From: an uncultured Prevotellaceae bacterium
GTDB lineage: Bacteria; Bacteroidota; Bacteroidia; Bacteroidales; Bacteroidaceae
Assembly: GCA_902775605.1 (NCBI GenBank)
Contig: CACYNE010000006.1
Span: 1-64,000 of the forward strand
DNA length: 64,000 bases
Direction: 5' to 3'
Below the pieces are notes generated by a model. It had not been told where the DNA came from and did not search any database. It worked only from the letters and a program-made list of their open reading frames with translations. Numbering within the stretch: position 1 is the stretch's first letter; the number at the start of each line of letters is the position of its first letter. Below are positions 36,161-46,661 of the stretch, piece after piece. Made by a program: the position numbers and the translations under genes.

Positions 36161-38359
36161 TTAGAGTGCATCCTCCATTTCTCCAGTACCATCAACACTA
36201 TATACGCTCTTTGGAACCATCTCGAAGAAGTCGAGCATGAACTCGTTATCGTTACCCTGCTTACCGTCCGAAGCAACGCGGAAGCGCAGGTAGTGGTCCT
36301 TAGTAGCATCGATATAGGTCTGACACAGCACACGGCGCATCATGTGAACGATACCCCAAGAATAGTTTTTCTGTGATCCATTGTTACTAATGTTATAGCA
36401 AGACAACGGTCCACGGTAAGCACCAAGGTTCTTCAGCAGTTTCTGCTCAGAAGCCAAGTCTTCAATAGACGTTGCTCTATAAGTATTGTTAAGCTGGGCA
36501 TCATCAGTTGCACGCGAACCGAGATAAACCTCAGAATTCAATATGTTAATCATATCCAAGGGGATACCCTGAGGAATACCGTCGAAATAGACCTGCATCA
36601 CACCACGGGTTTCCAGAGGAGCGAAACCTAAGCGTAGCTGCCACTCACCACTATAAGGCACAGGAGGAATACGGAAGGTGAAGTCATAGTCTCCGAAGAG
36701 GTTCAGCTCATCACCCTGCCATGACCAGAACTCCCAGTGAGGACGGCGATAAACGAAGTGACAGTTGGTGTTGAAGGTTACATTCTCCAGATAACCCATG
36801 GGGAAGTAACGATTCTTACCGTTCTTCGGCTGCTCAGAGTCATCGGGCACATCGTTGTTATCGTCAGCGCGGAAGTTACCCTTCAAGCGCATATCGTTGG
36901 TCATGATCTCGGGGAATACCGTTGAGAAGTCCATACGGATACGCATGTTCTGAACAACGTCGATGACCTGTCTGTCGAACACCACCAAGTCGTCCACATA
37001 GAAGTAGTGACCATTCAAGGCATCGTGGTTAGGAGTCTTCTCCACAGTAGCATCCACATAAGCACCACGGCAGTTGTAGTTAGGAGCCTCATAGCGGCGG
37101 TTCACGAAGTGACCACCCTTCTTGTCGGCATCAACACCAAAGATATCTACGGGCAAAGCCTTCTGGGTGTAGGGATCCACCCTATTTTTCTTACTCAACT
37201 GCTCAATCTTCAGCATGGTGTGGGGCAGCAGGGTCTCATACCAGTCAACAGGGTTGATCCAAGCAGTCTCAATACCGAAGGCCTCTTTGGTCTCTTCTAC
37301 AACCAGAGGAGTCAAGTCAGCAGTACCAGGCACGTAACGGGTCATGATATGATACTGAACGAAACGCTTCAGCGGGTTGATGCTGTCGGTCAGGTTCTCA
37401 AACTTCCATCCTTCCTTAGTAGCATCACCGAAGGTCTCAGGTGAACCATATACATCATAGTAAATCTTAGCAGCCAGGTCATAGAGGGCACGCAGGTCAC
37501 CATTGCTGGTGTCGATGCCATACTCCACGAATTTTGCTCTATAGACAGAGTCGGGCTCTACGAAAGCGGTAAATCCGTACTTCTTGGTATCGGGCACCCA
37601 ACCTACCTCTTTTCTGACGTGCGACTTATAGTAGTACTTAGGATACTTCTTGTTGTCGTAGGTCTCATCAGCTACCTTCTCAGTCAGCAGGTCCTTCAGG
37701 CCAGTAGCCTCGAAAGCCTTGTAGAACAGACTGATCTTGGGGTTGTCGCGCAGGATGTCGGTCACGGTGCTGTTTGATTTCTCAATCACCATGTCGATAG
37801 GCTGCACAATACCGTTCTCTACAGAGTCGTTCTGATGAACGGTGCTACCGTTAGGATAAGTCTTCTCGAAGATAATGTGTGTCAGACCCTCCAGATAAAC
37901 CACAGCATTGCTGTCGGCATCCACACCTTGTGAGGTAGCGATATAACGTCCCAGTAAGTTAGCGTTAGGCAGACGATCCTGAGTCATCTCAAAGGTAGAA
38001 TAGATATTATTCACCAAGTGCGTACGTGCGATGGTGTCGCAGTCGGCCTTTGACAAATCAGCCACACTCTTCAAACCACGGTCCTGAAGATACTTCTCCA
38101 CAGCATCGTTGTCGGGCAGGAAGCAAGTATATTTACCATAGGTAGAAAGCAGAGGCATCAGCTCAGCCTTTTCTACAATGGCAGCGAACTCGCTATACTG
38201 TTCGCGGTTCTTCAGGTAGTCGCTCATCATCTCACCCGTGAATGCATAGAAATATTCACTGTCAGGCTCATCCGAACAACTGGTCAGCGACCCTGTAGCA
38301 AGCAGGGCAGCCAGTGCCATGAGGGCGACTTTGATATTTTTCTTAATATTCATAGTCAT
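36161..38359 (-). CDS. FAS1 (fasciclin)-domain lipoprotein, second of three
   Basis: The 732-residue lipoprotein (lipobox GSLTSC) contains a first FAS1 unit (about 45-185; FAAIVEKAELMPLLSTYGKY, TCFLPDNDAVEKYL, ARTHLVNNIY). A second begins STVTDILRDNPKISLFYKAF. The long C-terminal half has VTFNTNCHFVYRRPHWEFW and LRLGFAPLETRGVMQVYFDG, suggesting a beta-sandwich that may bind a ligand. ATGs at 38359 and 38353 are both possible. It follows the first SusD gene by 20 bases and is cotranscribed with it. Function is inferred only from family and context. Confidence 0.8.
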   Translation of the reverse strand: MTMNIKKNIKVALMALAALLATGSLTSCSDEPDSEYFYAFTGEMMSDYLKNREQYSEFAAIVEKAELMPLLSTYGKYTCFLPDNDAVEKYLQDRGLKSVADLSKADCDTIARTHLVNNIYSTFEMTQDRLPNANLLGRYIATSQGVDADSNAVVYLEGLTHIIFEKTYPNGSTVHQNDSVENGIVQPIDMVIEKSNSTVTDILRDNPKISLFYKAFEATGLKDLLTEKVADETYDNKKYPKYYYKSHVRKEVGWVPDTKKYGFTAFVEPDSVYRAKFVEYGIDTSNGDLRALYDLAAKIYYDVYGSPETFGDATKEGWKFENLTDSINPLKRFVQYHIMTRYVPGTADLTPLVVEETKEAFGIETAWINPVDWYETLLPHTMLKIEQLSKKNRVDPYTQKALPVDIFGVDADKKGGHFVNRRYEAPNYNCRGAYVDATVEKTPNHDALNGHYFYVDDLVVFDRQVIDVVQNMRIRMDFSTVFPEIMTNDMRLKGNFRADDNNDVPDDSEQPKNGKNRYFPMGYLENVTFNTNCHFVYRRPHWEFWSWQGDELNLFGDYDFTFRIPPVPYSGEWQLRLGFAPLETRGVMQVYFDGIPQGIPLDMINILNSEVYLGSRATDDAQLNNTYRATSIEDLASEQKLLKNLGAYRGPLSCYNISNNGSQKNYSWGIVHMMRRVLCQTYIDATKDHYLRFRVASDGKQGNDNEFMLDFFEMVPKSVYSVDGTGEMEDAL

Positions 38360-38379
38360 CTTATTTTGAGTATTCTTTG

Positions 38380-40158
38380 TTATTTAGTTGTTTTCTCATA
38401 GCTGGAGTTCTCACCACTACCGAACGATGGGTTCTGTACCAGGTTGTGGTTCACCTTCAGCTCCTCATAGTTGTAAGGCCAGAAAATAGCGTCCATCTTC
38501 TTGAAGAAGTTCTGAGCGAACTGACTGTTCACATCGTCACGCTTACCTACTGCGCTGATCACCTCATCAGTCTTACCGCTACGCATAGCATAGCGAACCA
38601 GGTCATACCAACGCTTGCCCTCGAACATCAACTCACGACGACGCTCGCGCTTCACCAAATCGGTCATCGTACTCTTTGATGAATAGTCGGCAAGCTTGAT
38701 AGTGTCAGCATCAACCAGAGTTGCCTTACAGATAGAGCGCTTCATAATGGCATTCACCAGATTGAAGGCCTCATTCAGATAAGGTGCGTTGAAAGCCATA
38801 TCTTCCGTATCAGTACCGTCCTTCATCTTCTGGCAGAGGGCCTCAGCCTTCAGTAGCATGATGTCAGACAGGCGATAAATCACCCAATGGCTTGCGTTGT
38901 TGTTGTCAGCATAGAGTGACAGAGAAACTCTCGGAGTACTCGGTGTTGACATGTCGATAGAGATTCTCTGAGAAGCCAGCTTCACGATAGACTTCGTGCT
39001 GGTGTTGTAATTCAGATAGCGACGTGTATCATTCAGATCCTTCTTATCCTTCTCAAACAGTTCCTTAGCGGTAGGCTCCTGAGTCTCACCGTCAATATAA
39101 GAAGAAGCAGTTACCAGACCCACCTCAGATCTCTCATTGCCATAGAATGAAGAAATAGCACTATTGGCAGGCATACCAGTACTTGAAGGACTTGAGTCGT
39201 AGTTCAGCTCAAAGATGACCTCTCTGGCAGCAAACTCTCTGTCAGCATCAGTAAAGATGGTGCGATAAGGAGTACCAAAGGTCGTTCCCTGGAGGTTATC
39301 GTAAATCAAGGGGAAGCCATTCAGGCGCTTCTCAATGATAGCCTCACTGTTTGAACCGGTACGACGATATTTCTTGTCATACTCCTTGGCATAATCCTTC
39401 TTTGATGCGATAACGATATCTGCATACTTGATACAGTTGTCATAATCCCCTGCCCAGAGATACATCTCACAGAGCATGGCATTGATAGCATCCTGAGTGA
39501 TACGGCCGGTCTGATAGCGGTCCTTGGTAACAGGATAACGCTTCACGGCATCACCCTTGACGCTCTCCAGGTCGTTGATGATATTGTTCAGTACCTCATT
39601 GAAAGGAGTAGCGGGCAGATCCATCTTCTGATCGTCATCAGTGAAGGCCTCACGAGAGAAGGGAACATCACGGAATGTACGAATCAGATAGAAATAACAA
39701 AGCGAACGCAATGCAACAACCTCGGCAATGTTAGCCTTCAGGTCACCCTCTGTATAGGCGGGGTCCTTGGCAGCCACATCAGGAGCATATTTCAGCACCG
39801 TGTTACAACGGTTGATCACGTCATAGAAGTTCACCCAAGTGGTGTAAGAGTTCTTAGCCGTGATATTCTCCTTGAGGATGTTATACAAGTTACCATCACT
39901 ATTAATATTGTTTCCCGACATGATGTTGTCACTACGGAACTCACCCCAGATCATCATGCGCTTACGTGCATCAGCTTCCTGAAGTGCGGAATAGCAGCCT
40001 GTGACAATATTCTCCACGTCGGCTTTCTCATTCCAGAAATCCTCCAGAATAATTTCACGCTGGTCCTTGATTTCCAAGAAGTCGGCACACGACGTGAAAC
40101 TGCAGATTGCACAGACGGCACTGATTATTTTATAATAATTCTTTTTCATAATCTTCAT
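38380..40158 (-). CDS. SusD/RagB-family outer-membrane lipoprotein (first pair)
   Basis: The 592-residue lipoprotein (lipobox SFTSC followed by ADF) has the SusD N-terminal pattern EADARKRMMIWGEFRSDN and VINRCNTVLKYAPDV, then LRSLCYFYLIRTFRDVPF. Its C-terminal signature is RERRRELMFEGKRWYDLVRY. It should cap the SusC transporter encoded 27 bases upstream. Confidence 0.93.
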   Translation of the reverse strand: MKIMKKNYYKIISAVCAICSFTSCADFLEIKDQREIILEDFWNEKADVENIVTGCYSALQEADARKRMMIWGEFRSDNIMSGNNINSDGNLYNILKENITAKNSYTTWVNFYDVINRCNTVLKYAPDVAAKDPAYTEGDLKANIAEVVALRSLCYFYLIRTFRDVPFSREAFTDDDQKMDLPATPFNEVLNNIINDLESVKGDAVKRYPVTKDRYQTGRITQDAINAMLCEMYLWAGDYDNCIKYADIVIASKKDYAKEYDKKYRRTGSNSEAIIEKRLNGFPLIYDNLQGTTFGTPYRTIFTDADREFAAREVIFELNYDSSPSSTGMPANSAISSFYGNERSEVGLVTASSYIDGETQEPTAKELFEKDKKDLNDTRRYLNYNTSTKSIVKLASQRISIDMSTPSTPRVSLSLYADNNNASHWVIYRLSDIMLLKAEALCQKMKDGTDTEDMAFNAPYLNEAFNLVNAIMKRSICKATLVDADTIKLADYSSKSTMTDLVKRERRRELMFEGKRWYDLVRYAMRSGKTDEVISAVGKRDDVNSQFAQNFFKKMDAIFWPYNYEELKVNHNLVQNPSFGSGENSSYEKTTK

Positions 40159-40185
40159 GTTTCTTAAGAGTTGTCAATCTACTTT

Positions 40186-43100
40186 TTAGAAATCAACAGT
40201 TATACCGAGCGTATAAGAACGTGAACGAGGAGTCTGTGCACCGTCGGTAGCAGGTGCCTCACCGCCGAATGCGATATCGGGGTCAACACCAGAATACTTG
40301 GTGATCACGAACGGGTTGTTGATACTTGCATAGAACGAGAGACGGTTCAGGCCAATCCATGTCAAATACTTCTTCTTCACGTTGTAGTTCAACTGTGCAT
40401 AGCTCATACGCAGATAGCTACCATCCTCAACGAAGCGGTCACTGATCAGCGTGTTGTAGTTACTGTTATTACCATACATAGCACGTGGGATAACGGTTAC
40501 GTCACCCTCCTGACGCCAGCGGTAGTTCACAGCCTGACTCTGGTTGTCGTTGCCAACCATTGCCTCAGCATTCAGACGAGCCTTGTTGATGATCTTGTTA
40601 CCCACACGATAGGTGAACTGAGTTGACAGACGCCAATCGCCGTAGTTGAAGGTAAAGCCGAAACCACCAGTCAGCTTAGGCAGAGAAGAACCCAGGTAAG
40701 TAATATCCAGAGCATTGATCTGACCGTCATGGTTCAGGTCTTCGTAGATAGCATCACCACCGTTAAATCCGGGGAAGTTCTGGTCGTGACCAGTACCGTC
40801 GATACGGTAGTCGTAACGCATACGAACAGGAACATTGTTACCACTGAGGATCAGGTTGCCGTTAGCATCCACAGCCACAGGAGCAGTCTTGCCCTCAGCC
40901 TTGAACTTCTCCCAGTAAGCGTTGATCTCGTCAACAGTCATACCAGCCACAGCATTCTTGAAGGTGTTGTAGTTATACTGGTAAACACCCAGGTACTTGA
41001 AGCCGTAGATAGCACCGAACGGGTTGTGCAACTGTACGCGCTGCAGGGTCTCACCGTTAGCATAGCCATAAACTGAGTTCTTGCTGTCGAGGATGTTCTC
41101 ATCCAGTTCCAGGATCTCGTTACGGTTGTTACCGAAGTTCACGTTCATATCCATTGAGAACTTACCCTTCTTGATGAGGCGGGCGGTGCTCACGTGGAAC
41201 TCCCAACCAGTGTTACGCATTCTACCGTTGTTATGTGTAGGCACATCCTTGAAACCAGAGTTTGAAGGAATGCGATAGCCACCGAGCAACATATCAGATC
41301 TTGTTGACTGATAGCCTTCCAGAGTCAGGTTCAACTTACCATCGAGCAAGCCAACGTCGATACCGAAGTTATAGCTCTGCACCTTCTCCCATCTCAAGTC
41401 TGACAGACGGATGTTCAGAGGCTTCATGGCAGCCATGTCGATATAACGGGTAGTAGAACCGTATTTAGAAGTATAGAGGTAGTTCTGACCAGGCTGGTTA
41501 CCATTCAGACCCCAGCTGGGACGGATAGCCAACATAGAGAGCATGGGCTTCAGCTTCTGCATCCAGGGCTCATCACTGATGATCCACTTCAAAGAAGCAG
41601 AGGGGAAGTAACCCCAGCGGTTACCGGGACCGAACTTGGTGGTACCGTCGGCACGCAGTGTCACGTCAGCCACATAACGTCCTTTGTAAGCATAGTGAGC
41701 AGAGAATGTGTAGTACATAGAGCGCCACTGGCTGAAGCCAGAAGAGGGAGAGTCGATCAGACCACCGGCAGCGGGGTTCACGATGACACTACCTGTAGAA
41801 GGCAGACCATAACCAGAGGTTGACTGAGAGTTGCTTGAACCAGAAGTCAGCTCGAAGCGACCCATCATCATCATGCTGTGATCCTTGTTGGGGAATGCAG
41901 GAATCAAGGTCAGAGTCTGCTTGGTGTTGAACGAAACGCTCTTTGAAGAACCAGTAGAAGAGGTGTTCACCTTGTCCTTCCAGGTCTTAGAAACCAGTTC
42001 CTGGGGATAGAAAGCATCGTTGTAACCATTAGAGATGTTCATATACACCTGACCACGCCAGTTCAACTGCCAGTGATCCTCGTCGAGGCCCAGCAGGTTG
42101 TAGCTGATCACCAGTTCAGGGTTCATGTCATAGTTGCGCTGATTTCTCTGAGCCAGGTTAGCCACTGCCACGGGGTTAGAGTAAGTACGCTGGTCACCCT
42201 TAAAGACTTCTGAGCCAATATAAGGACCGCTCTGCAACATGTTATAATAAGAATCGGTGTCCTCGCCTGTCAAGGGGTCCTTCTCATAGATGCTCATGTT
42301 AGGCATCTTCTTCAGGGCGATAGGCAGGAGCTCCTCATAGTTACGCTTGTTGTTCGTATAGGTCATTGAGAAGTTGGTCTGTACACGGATACGCTGGCTG
42401 ATGTTATAGTCCAGGTTCACACGAGTAGAGAAACGGCTCAACTTCTGCTTGATGATTGTACCAGTCTCATGGTCGAAACCTGCACCGATACGGAAGCTGG
42501 CTTTCTCACCACCACCAGTGATGGTAGCATAGTGGTTCTGACGCAGACCCCACTGTGTGACAGCGTCACGCCAGTCAGTGTTGTCGCGATACTGACGCCA
42601 CTCAGAGAAACCAGAAGTATTATCCAGATAGTTGATCTCAGGGATGCGGTCACCATCTGAAGCATTGTCGTCCTGACGGGGGTTGAAGTAAGCCTCCTTC
42701 AGCATCATGGTGTAGTCGTCACCGTTCAGCAGGTCATAACCCTTAGGCTGATAGGTACCGGTGAGCTTCAGAGAGTAGGTCACATGGGGCTTACCCTTGG
42801 CACCACGCTTGGTGGTCAACTCGATCACACCGTTACCACCCTGAGAACCGTAAACGGCACAGGCAGCAGCGTCCTTCAGCACAGTGATTGATGCGATATC
42901 CTCAGGGTTGATGTTAAGCAGTTCAGCAAACTTCTCATCGTTGGCACCCTGCATATCGAAGTTGTCGAGGTTCACCTCGCGGATGTTACCATCGACCACA
43001 ATCAGGGGGTTGGCATCAGTCAGTGTTGACAGTGAAGAAGCACCACGCAGACGCATGGTAGAACCAGAACCCAGGTTACCTGAGTTACCGATAATATCCA

Positions 43101-43572
43101 GACCGGCAATACGTCCCTGCAGAGCCTCATCCACTGAGTTAATGCCCAGACCCTCGAACTCCTTCATGGAGATGGTCTGTGTAGCATAAGAAAGCTCACG
43201 CTGTGGGATAGGCAGTGTGTTACCCTGCATACGCTTCGAACCCTTAATGGTTACGGGCTTCAGCACGGTCTTTGATTTCATCATCACATTAAAGGTAGTC
43301 TTGTTGATAGGCAACACGACGTCGGTCATACCCACATAAGTAATCTTCAACTTATTCTTGGGGTTACGGATCTTCATGGTGAAGTTACCGTTCAAGTCTG
43401 AAACAGTAGAGTTGATGGTACGGTCGGTGGCATCAATCTCACGGACAGCGGCACCCATCAGAGGGCCCATATCATCGCTGATTGTTCCGTGTACAGACGT
43501 AATATTCTGAGCGCTCAGTGTTGTCGAGAACATCAGCGCCAGGATAAATAATATCGATTTAAGTATTCTCAT
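40186..43572 (-). CDS. SusC/RagA-family TonB-dependent transporter (first pair)
   Basis: The 1128-residue protein has a signal peptide (about 1-21), a carboxypeptidase-regulatory-like domain (SVHGTISDDMGPLMGAAV onward, to about 95) and a plug with NPEDIASITVLKDAAACAVYG and GGNGVIELTTKRG. A large beta-barrel ends YTLGITVDF. It has no STN domain. It differs considerably from the second SusC in the operon, so the two pairs are probably not recent duplicates and may carry different substrates. Confidence 0.94.
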   Translation of the reverse strand: MRILKSILFILALMFSTTLSAQNITSVHGTISDDMGPLMGAAVREIDATDRTINSTVSDLNGNFTMKIRNPKNKLKITYVGMTDVVLPINKTTFNVMMKSKTVLKPVTIKGSKRMQGNTLPIPQRELSYATQTISMKEFEGLGINSVDEALQGRIAGLDIIGNSGNLGSGSTMRLRGASSLSTLTDANPLIVVDGNIREVNLDNFDMQGANDEKFAELLNINPEDIASITVLKDAAACAVYGSQGGNGVIELTTKRGAKGKPHVTYSLKLTGTYQPKGYDLLNGDDYTMMLKEAYFNPRQDDNASDGDRIPEINYLDNTSGFSEWRQYRDNTDWRDAVTQWGLRQNHYATITGGGEKASFRIGAGFDHETGTIIKQKLSRFSTRVNLDYNISQRIRVQTNFSMTYTNNKRNYEELLPIALKKMPNMSIYEKDPLTGEDTDSYYNMLQSGPYIGSEVFKGDQRTYSNPVAVANLAQRNQRNYDMNPELVISYNLLGLDEDHWQLNWRGQVYMNISNGYNDAFYPQELVSKTWKDKVNTSSTGSSKSVSFNTKQTLTLIPAFPNKDHSMMMMGRFELTSGSSNSQSTSGYGLPSTGSVIVNPAAGGLIDSPSSGFSQWRSMYYTFSAHYAYKGRYVADVTLRADGTTKFGPGNRWGYFPSASLKWIISDEPWMQKLKPMLSMLAIRPSWGLNGNQPGQNYLYTSKYGSTTRYIDMAAMKPLNIRLSDLRWEKVQSYNFGIDVGLLDGKLNLTLEGYQSTRSDMLLGGYRIPSNSGFKDVPTHNNGRMRNTGWEFHVSTARLIKKGKFSMDMNVNFGNNRNEILELDENILDSKNSVYGYANGETLQRVQLHNPFGAIYGFKYLGVYQYNYNTFKNAVAGMTVDEINAYWEKFKAEGKTAPVAVDANGNLILSGNNVPVRMRYDYRIDGTGHDQNFPGFNGGDAIYEDLNHDGQINALDITYLGSSLPKLTGGFGFTFNYGDWRLSTQFTYRVGNKIINKARLNAEAMVGNDNQSQAVNYRWRQEGDVTVIPRAMYGNNSNYNTLISDRFVEDGSYLRMSYAQLNYNVKKKYLTWIGLNRLSFYASINNPFVITKYSGVDPDIAFGGEAPATDGAQTPRSRSYTLGITVDF

Positions 43573-43592
43573 ACGTTGTTTCCTCCTCTCTT

Positions 43593-46415
43593 TTATTTAA
43601 GTGCGTCCTCAACCACTTTATACCATTCCTTCATGTTATCGTACATCATCACACCATCGATCTGATGAAGAACCACGTTACTGGCCATGAACATACGAGA
43701 GGTGTTGGTATAAGGCTTATTCTCGAACCAGTACTCACGGCATACCTTATTATATAGACCCTTGTCGGTCTTGACGTGATGGGTATTACCCATAGCGTCG
43801 GTAAGAGTCATGCTCGCATTGTCATAGTTCACCTTAATTGGATAGTAACGTCCTGTGCTAAGGTTACGCTTCATACTCTCATAAGAAGAGTTGGCATTGG
43901 GATCCTTTGCCAGACCGATAGCCACTGAGTTATCCTGCACGTGATAGCGAATAAAGTCTGACACGATGCCACGGATAGCCTCAATAACCTTGTTACGAAG
44001 GAGCTTCTTGCCATTTTCACTGCCATCACAATACTGATACCAGCCATAAGCCAGACACAGAGAATCGACAGCAGGCTCCTCACCAGTGGCCTCACTGTAG
44101 TCACCACGAGAGAGTTCCTCGTCAGTGGGCAGGTAATGCTTGTCCTGCAACTCCTTGATAGCCTCGTTAGTAGGCACGTAAACCGTGTAGTTATAGTTAT
44201 CGAGGATACGCAGGTTCTCACTACCCTGAGCAGTCATACCAGCATAATAGGTTGTTGAACCCTTGATGGTTGTAGCGAGCAGGTCACTGTAGTCGTTCTT
44301 CAGGAGGTTGAAGAAAGAATGGAACTCAGGCTCTTTCTGCAGAGTGAGATAGATGGTTGACTGTGCACCCATAGGACACTGGCTCTCCAACTGATAAGAG
44401 TTACCGTTCTGCTTGTCATAGCGCTGAACACTGGTAATCTTGCGGTTGTTGTGCTCAATCTGCCAGCCACCCTCGAAGCAGAGGCTGTCACCCACGTAAG
44501 AGGCGCGCACGATGGCACCACCCTTTGTCTTGAAGTAGTTATAGCCAGACTTCACATAGTCCTCAACAGTCATTGACTTGTCAGGAATAACGATAATCAG
44601 CTGGTCCATCATACCGTCGAATACGGTATTAATCACTTTGTCATCCACCTGCAACTGCTTGCGGGTGCCCTTGGTGATATTACCATCAGCGTCAACCACG
44701 CCCTCATAACGGCTGGCCTTCACACCCTTGCTGGTGAGGTCCCAACGGAACTCAAACACATCAGGTGTCTCAACCGTAATACTATCACCATTACCATCTT
44801 CCATCTTGGTCACCTTACCATATGAACCCTGATCAACATAGTTCAGCAGAGCACCGTTGGTAGGCAGCAGCATAGCATACTTAGAGTCCATAGAAAGCAG
44901 ATAGGGCAGGAAGCCACGGGCATCAATACCGCCACGATAGATAATGTTCATCGTTGACACGTGAGCCAGGGCAGGATATGCCACAGAAGCGAACTCGGCA
45001 GGAGTGAACACCTTATTAGTCTTATAGACCACGCCATTGCAACCCATATAGGTACCCTCAATGTCGGCAGGTGTAATACCCAGAGGCTCCTTGGCATCGT
45101 TCAGCACGAGGTCGAACTTAGAAGGCACAGCCTCCGAGAAAGTGGTCAGCATGTTCACGTTGATGAGCTTGGCAATGATGTCATCGGGAATAGAGTCCAT
45201 TTCAACATACTCGTCCTGGAGCTCCTTACCAGCACCGTTCCACCAATCCAAGATAGCCTTGTTCGTAGGAACGATCATCACGCCAGCATCATAGTGCACG
45301 TCATTATCGTTCTTTGAGTTGTTATCAATATACTGGTTCCAAGCGGGATCATACTTCAGATAAGCCATCACCATATTACCCTCGGGATCAGTTGGTTTGT
45401 CGTTGCCCTTGTTGGTATAGTTGGTGATACGACCTGTTCTGTGGTCATAGCAACGCTGGCTGAAGTAGCGCAGCACGAATGCAGAGTCCTCAGAATTGTA
45501 GATACGGTCATACTCACGTGTACCTTCCTCAAAGAAATAGGGAGCAGAGAAGCGGTCCAGGAGGTGGCTCCAGATAGACGTTGAACGATCCTGACGGATG
45601 ATCTCAGCCATGTTGGGGCTTGACTCAATCACACTACCCACCTTGTGAATATAACCATTCTTACAGGTGATATCATAATCAATCTTCTTGCGAGAGGGAT
45701 CGCCCGAGTTAACAACCTGTACGCCATTAACCCAAGCCTCTTCGATACTGTTGGCACAACCATTGGTGAGCACCTTCAAGTCGGCAGCAGTAATATTGTT
45801 GTTTTCCAAATAAGCCGGCAGGAAGTGAATCATTGTGGGCTTGGTAGCGTCCTTGAACAAGGGGATAGCCTTGCCGCGCTGACGCAGGTAGTCCCAATAC
45901 TTCACATTAGGCATTGAGTCGAGCGGCATCACATAGACAGAGTCATAGATTTCCGTTGAAGACTCACGGCGCATGGTACGTCCCCACTCTGGTGTGGCGG
46001 CATCACCCTGTGCCTTTCCGTTAGACATAAGCTCGAGAAGATAGGCGTTGTTGATCATAGAGTTCTTCAACAACATCTTCTTCTTACCGTCACTCAGGTC
46101 GTCATAACTGTTGACTCCCCAAGAGTTCGACTTGAACCACGCATCAAATGCGCTGTCTGAGGCCACAAACAAAGTTCTTGAACCTGTGTGGCTGAGGACT
46201 TCCTTCTGGTCAAGGTCGTCGATCAGGCGAAGCATGTACTTGTAGTTACCTTCTTCCTGCAAACGCTCATAGATAGAGTTTCCCAGCCAATCAGGCTGTC
46301 CTGTCAGGATTAGATCGTCGTCTTTACACGACTGCATCACGGAGGCTCCTATCAGCAGTGCACAGGCGGCCAGAGCCACACTTCGTCCTTGCTTTACGAT
46401 AGTTTTACGTTCCAT
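43593..46415 (-). CDS. Four-unit FAS1 (fasciclin) lipoprotein, first of three
   Basis: The 940-residue lipoprotein (lipobox VMQSC, about residue 30) contains four FAS1-like units by eye: about 57-263 (TLFVASDSAFD, ends NGYIHKVGSVI), 267-468 (MIVPTNKAI, ends NGVVYKTNKVF), 480-615 (MLLPTNGALL) and 695-925 (VYVPTNEAI, ends VVLHQIDGVMMY). FAS1 is a known adhesion and polymer-binding fold. It is the first gene of the operon, ahead of the first SusC, and I saw no -7 box directly upstream. Confidence 0.83.
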   Translation of the reverse strand: MERKTIVKQGRSVALAACALLIGASVMQSCKDDDLILTGQPDWLGNSIYERLQEEGNYKYMLRLIDDLDQKEVLSHTGSRTLFVASDSAFDAWFKSNSWGVNSYDDLSDGKKKMLLKNSMINNAYLLELMSNGKAQGDAATPEWGRTMRRESSTEIYDSVYVMPLDSMPNVKYWDYLRQRGKAIPLFKDATKPTMIHFLPAYLENNNITAADLKVLTNGCANSIEEAWVNGVQVVNSGDPSRKKIDYDITCKNGYIHKVGSVIESSPNMAEIIRQDRSTSIWSHLLDRFSAPYFFEEGTREYDRIYNSEDSAFVLRYFSQRCYDHRTGRITNYTNKGNDKPTDPEGNMVMAYLKYDPAWNQYIDNNSKNDNDVHYDAGVMIVPTNKAILDWWNGAGKELQDEYVEMDSIPDDIIAKLINVNMLTTFSEAVPSKFDLVLNDAKEPLGITPADIEGTYMGCNGVVYKTNKVFTPAEFASVAYPALAHVSTMNIIYRGGIDARGFLPYLLSMDSKYAMLLPTNGALLNYVDQGSYGKVTKMEDGNGDSITVETPDVFEFRWDLTSKGVKASRYEGVVDADGNITKGTRKQLQVDDKVINTVFDGMMDQLIIVIPDKSMTVEDYVKSGYNYFKTKGGAIVRASYVGDSLCFEGGWQIEHNNRKITSVQRYDKQNGNSYQLESQCPMGAQSTIYLTLQKEPEFHSFFNLLKNDYSDLLATTIKGSTTYYAGMTAQGSENLRILDNYNYTVYVPTNEAIKELQDKHYLPTDEELSRGDYSEATGEEPAVDSLCLAYGWYQYCDGSENGKKLLRNKVIEAIRGIVSDFIRYHVQDNSVAIGLAKDPNANSSYESMKRNLSTGRYYPIKVNYDNASMTLTDAMGNTHHVKTDKGLYNKVCREYWFENKPYTNTSRMFMASNVVLHQIDGVMMYDNMKEWYKVVEDALK

Positions 46416-46582
46416 AAGTTTTGTTAGTTAATTAATATGTAATATTATTTATGTTTCTTACTTTTAGTCTATATCTTGAGTCCTGTCGCCAGGATCGGTG
46501 TTTTCATACTTATAGGCCCCGTGGGAGCAGAGTTAGTTGTTTTTGTTGGGTTCTAGATTGCATGATTGATTAATAAAACGAA

Positions 46583-46619
46583 GGAACCGGAGACGGCCTT
46601 TTATGCCGCCCCCAGTCCC
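46583..46619 (-). terminator. Terminator after the large modular protein gene
   Basis: On the minus strand GGGACTGGGGGCGGC pairs with GCCGTCTCCGGTTCC around a 7-base loop, using several G-U pairs, followed by TTCGTTTTATT. It works only in the minus direction. Confidence 0.75.
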
Positions 46620-46661
46620 TTTTATGAGAGATTGGTCAGTTTTTTACTTCTGAACATTTTT

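Noticed and set aside
26971-46415. GH51 plus SusC/D operon as one classical polysaccharide utilisation locus
   Set aside because: The GH51 gene is convergent, has its own promoter and is separated by a strong bidirectional terminator; adjacency alone does not show shared function.
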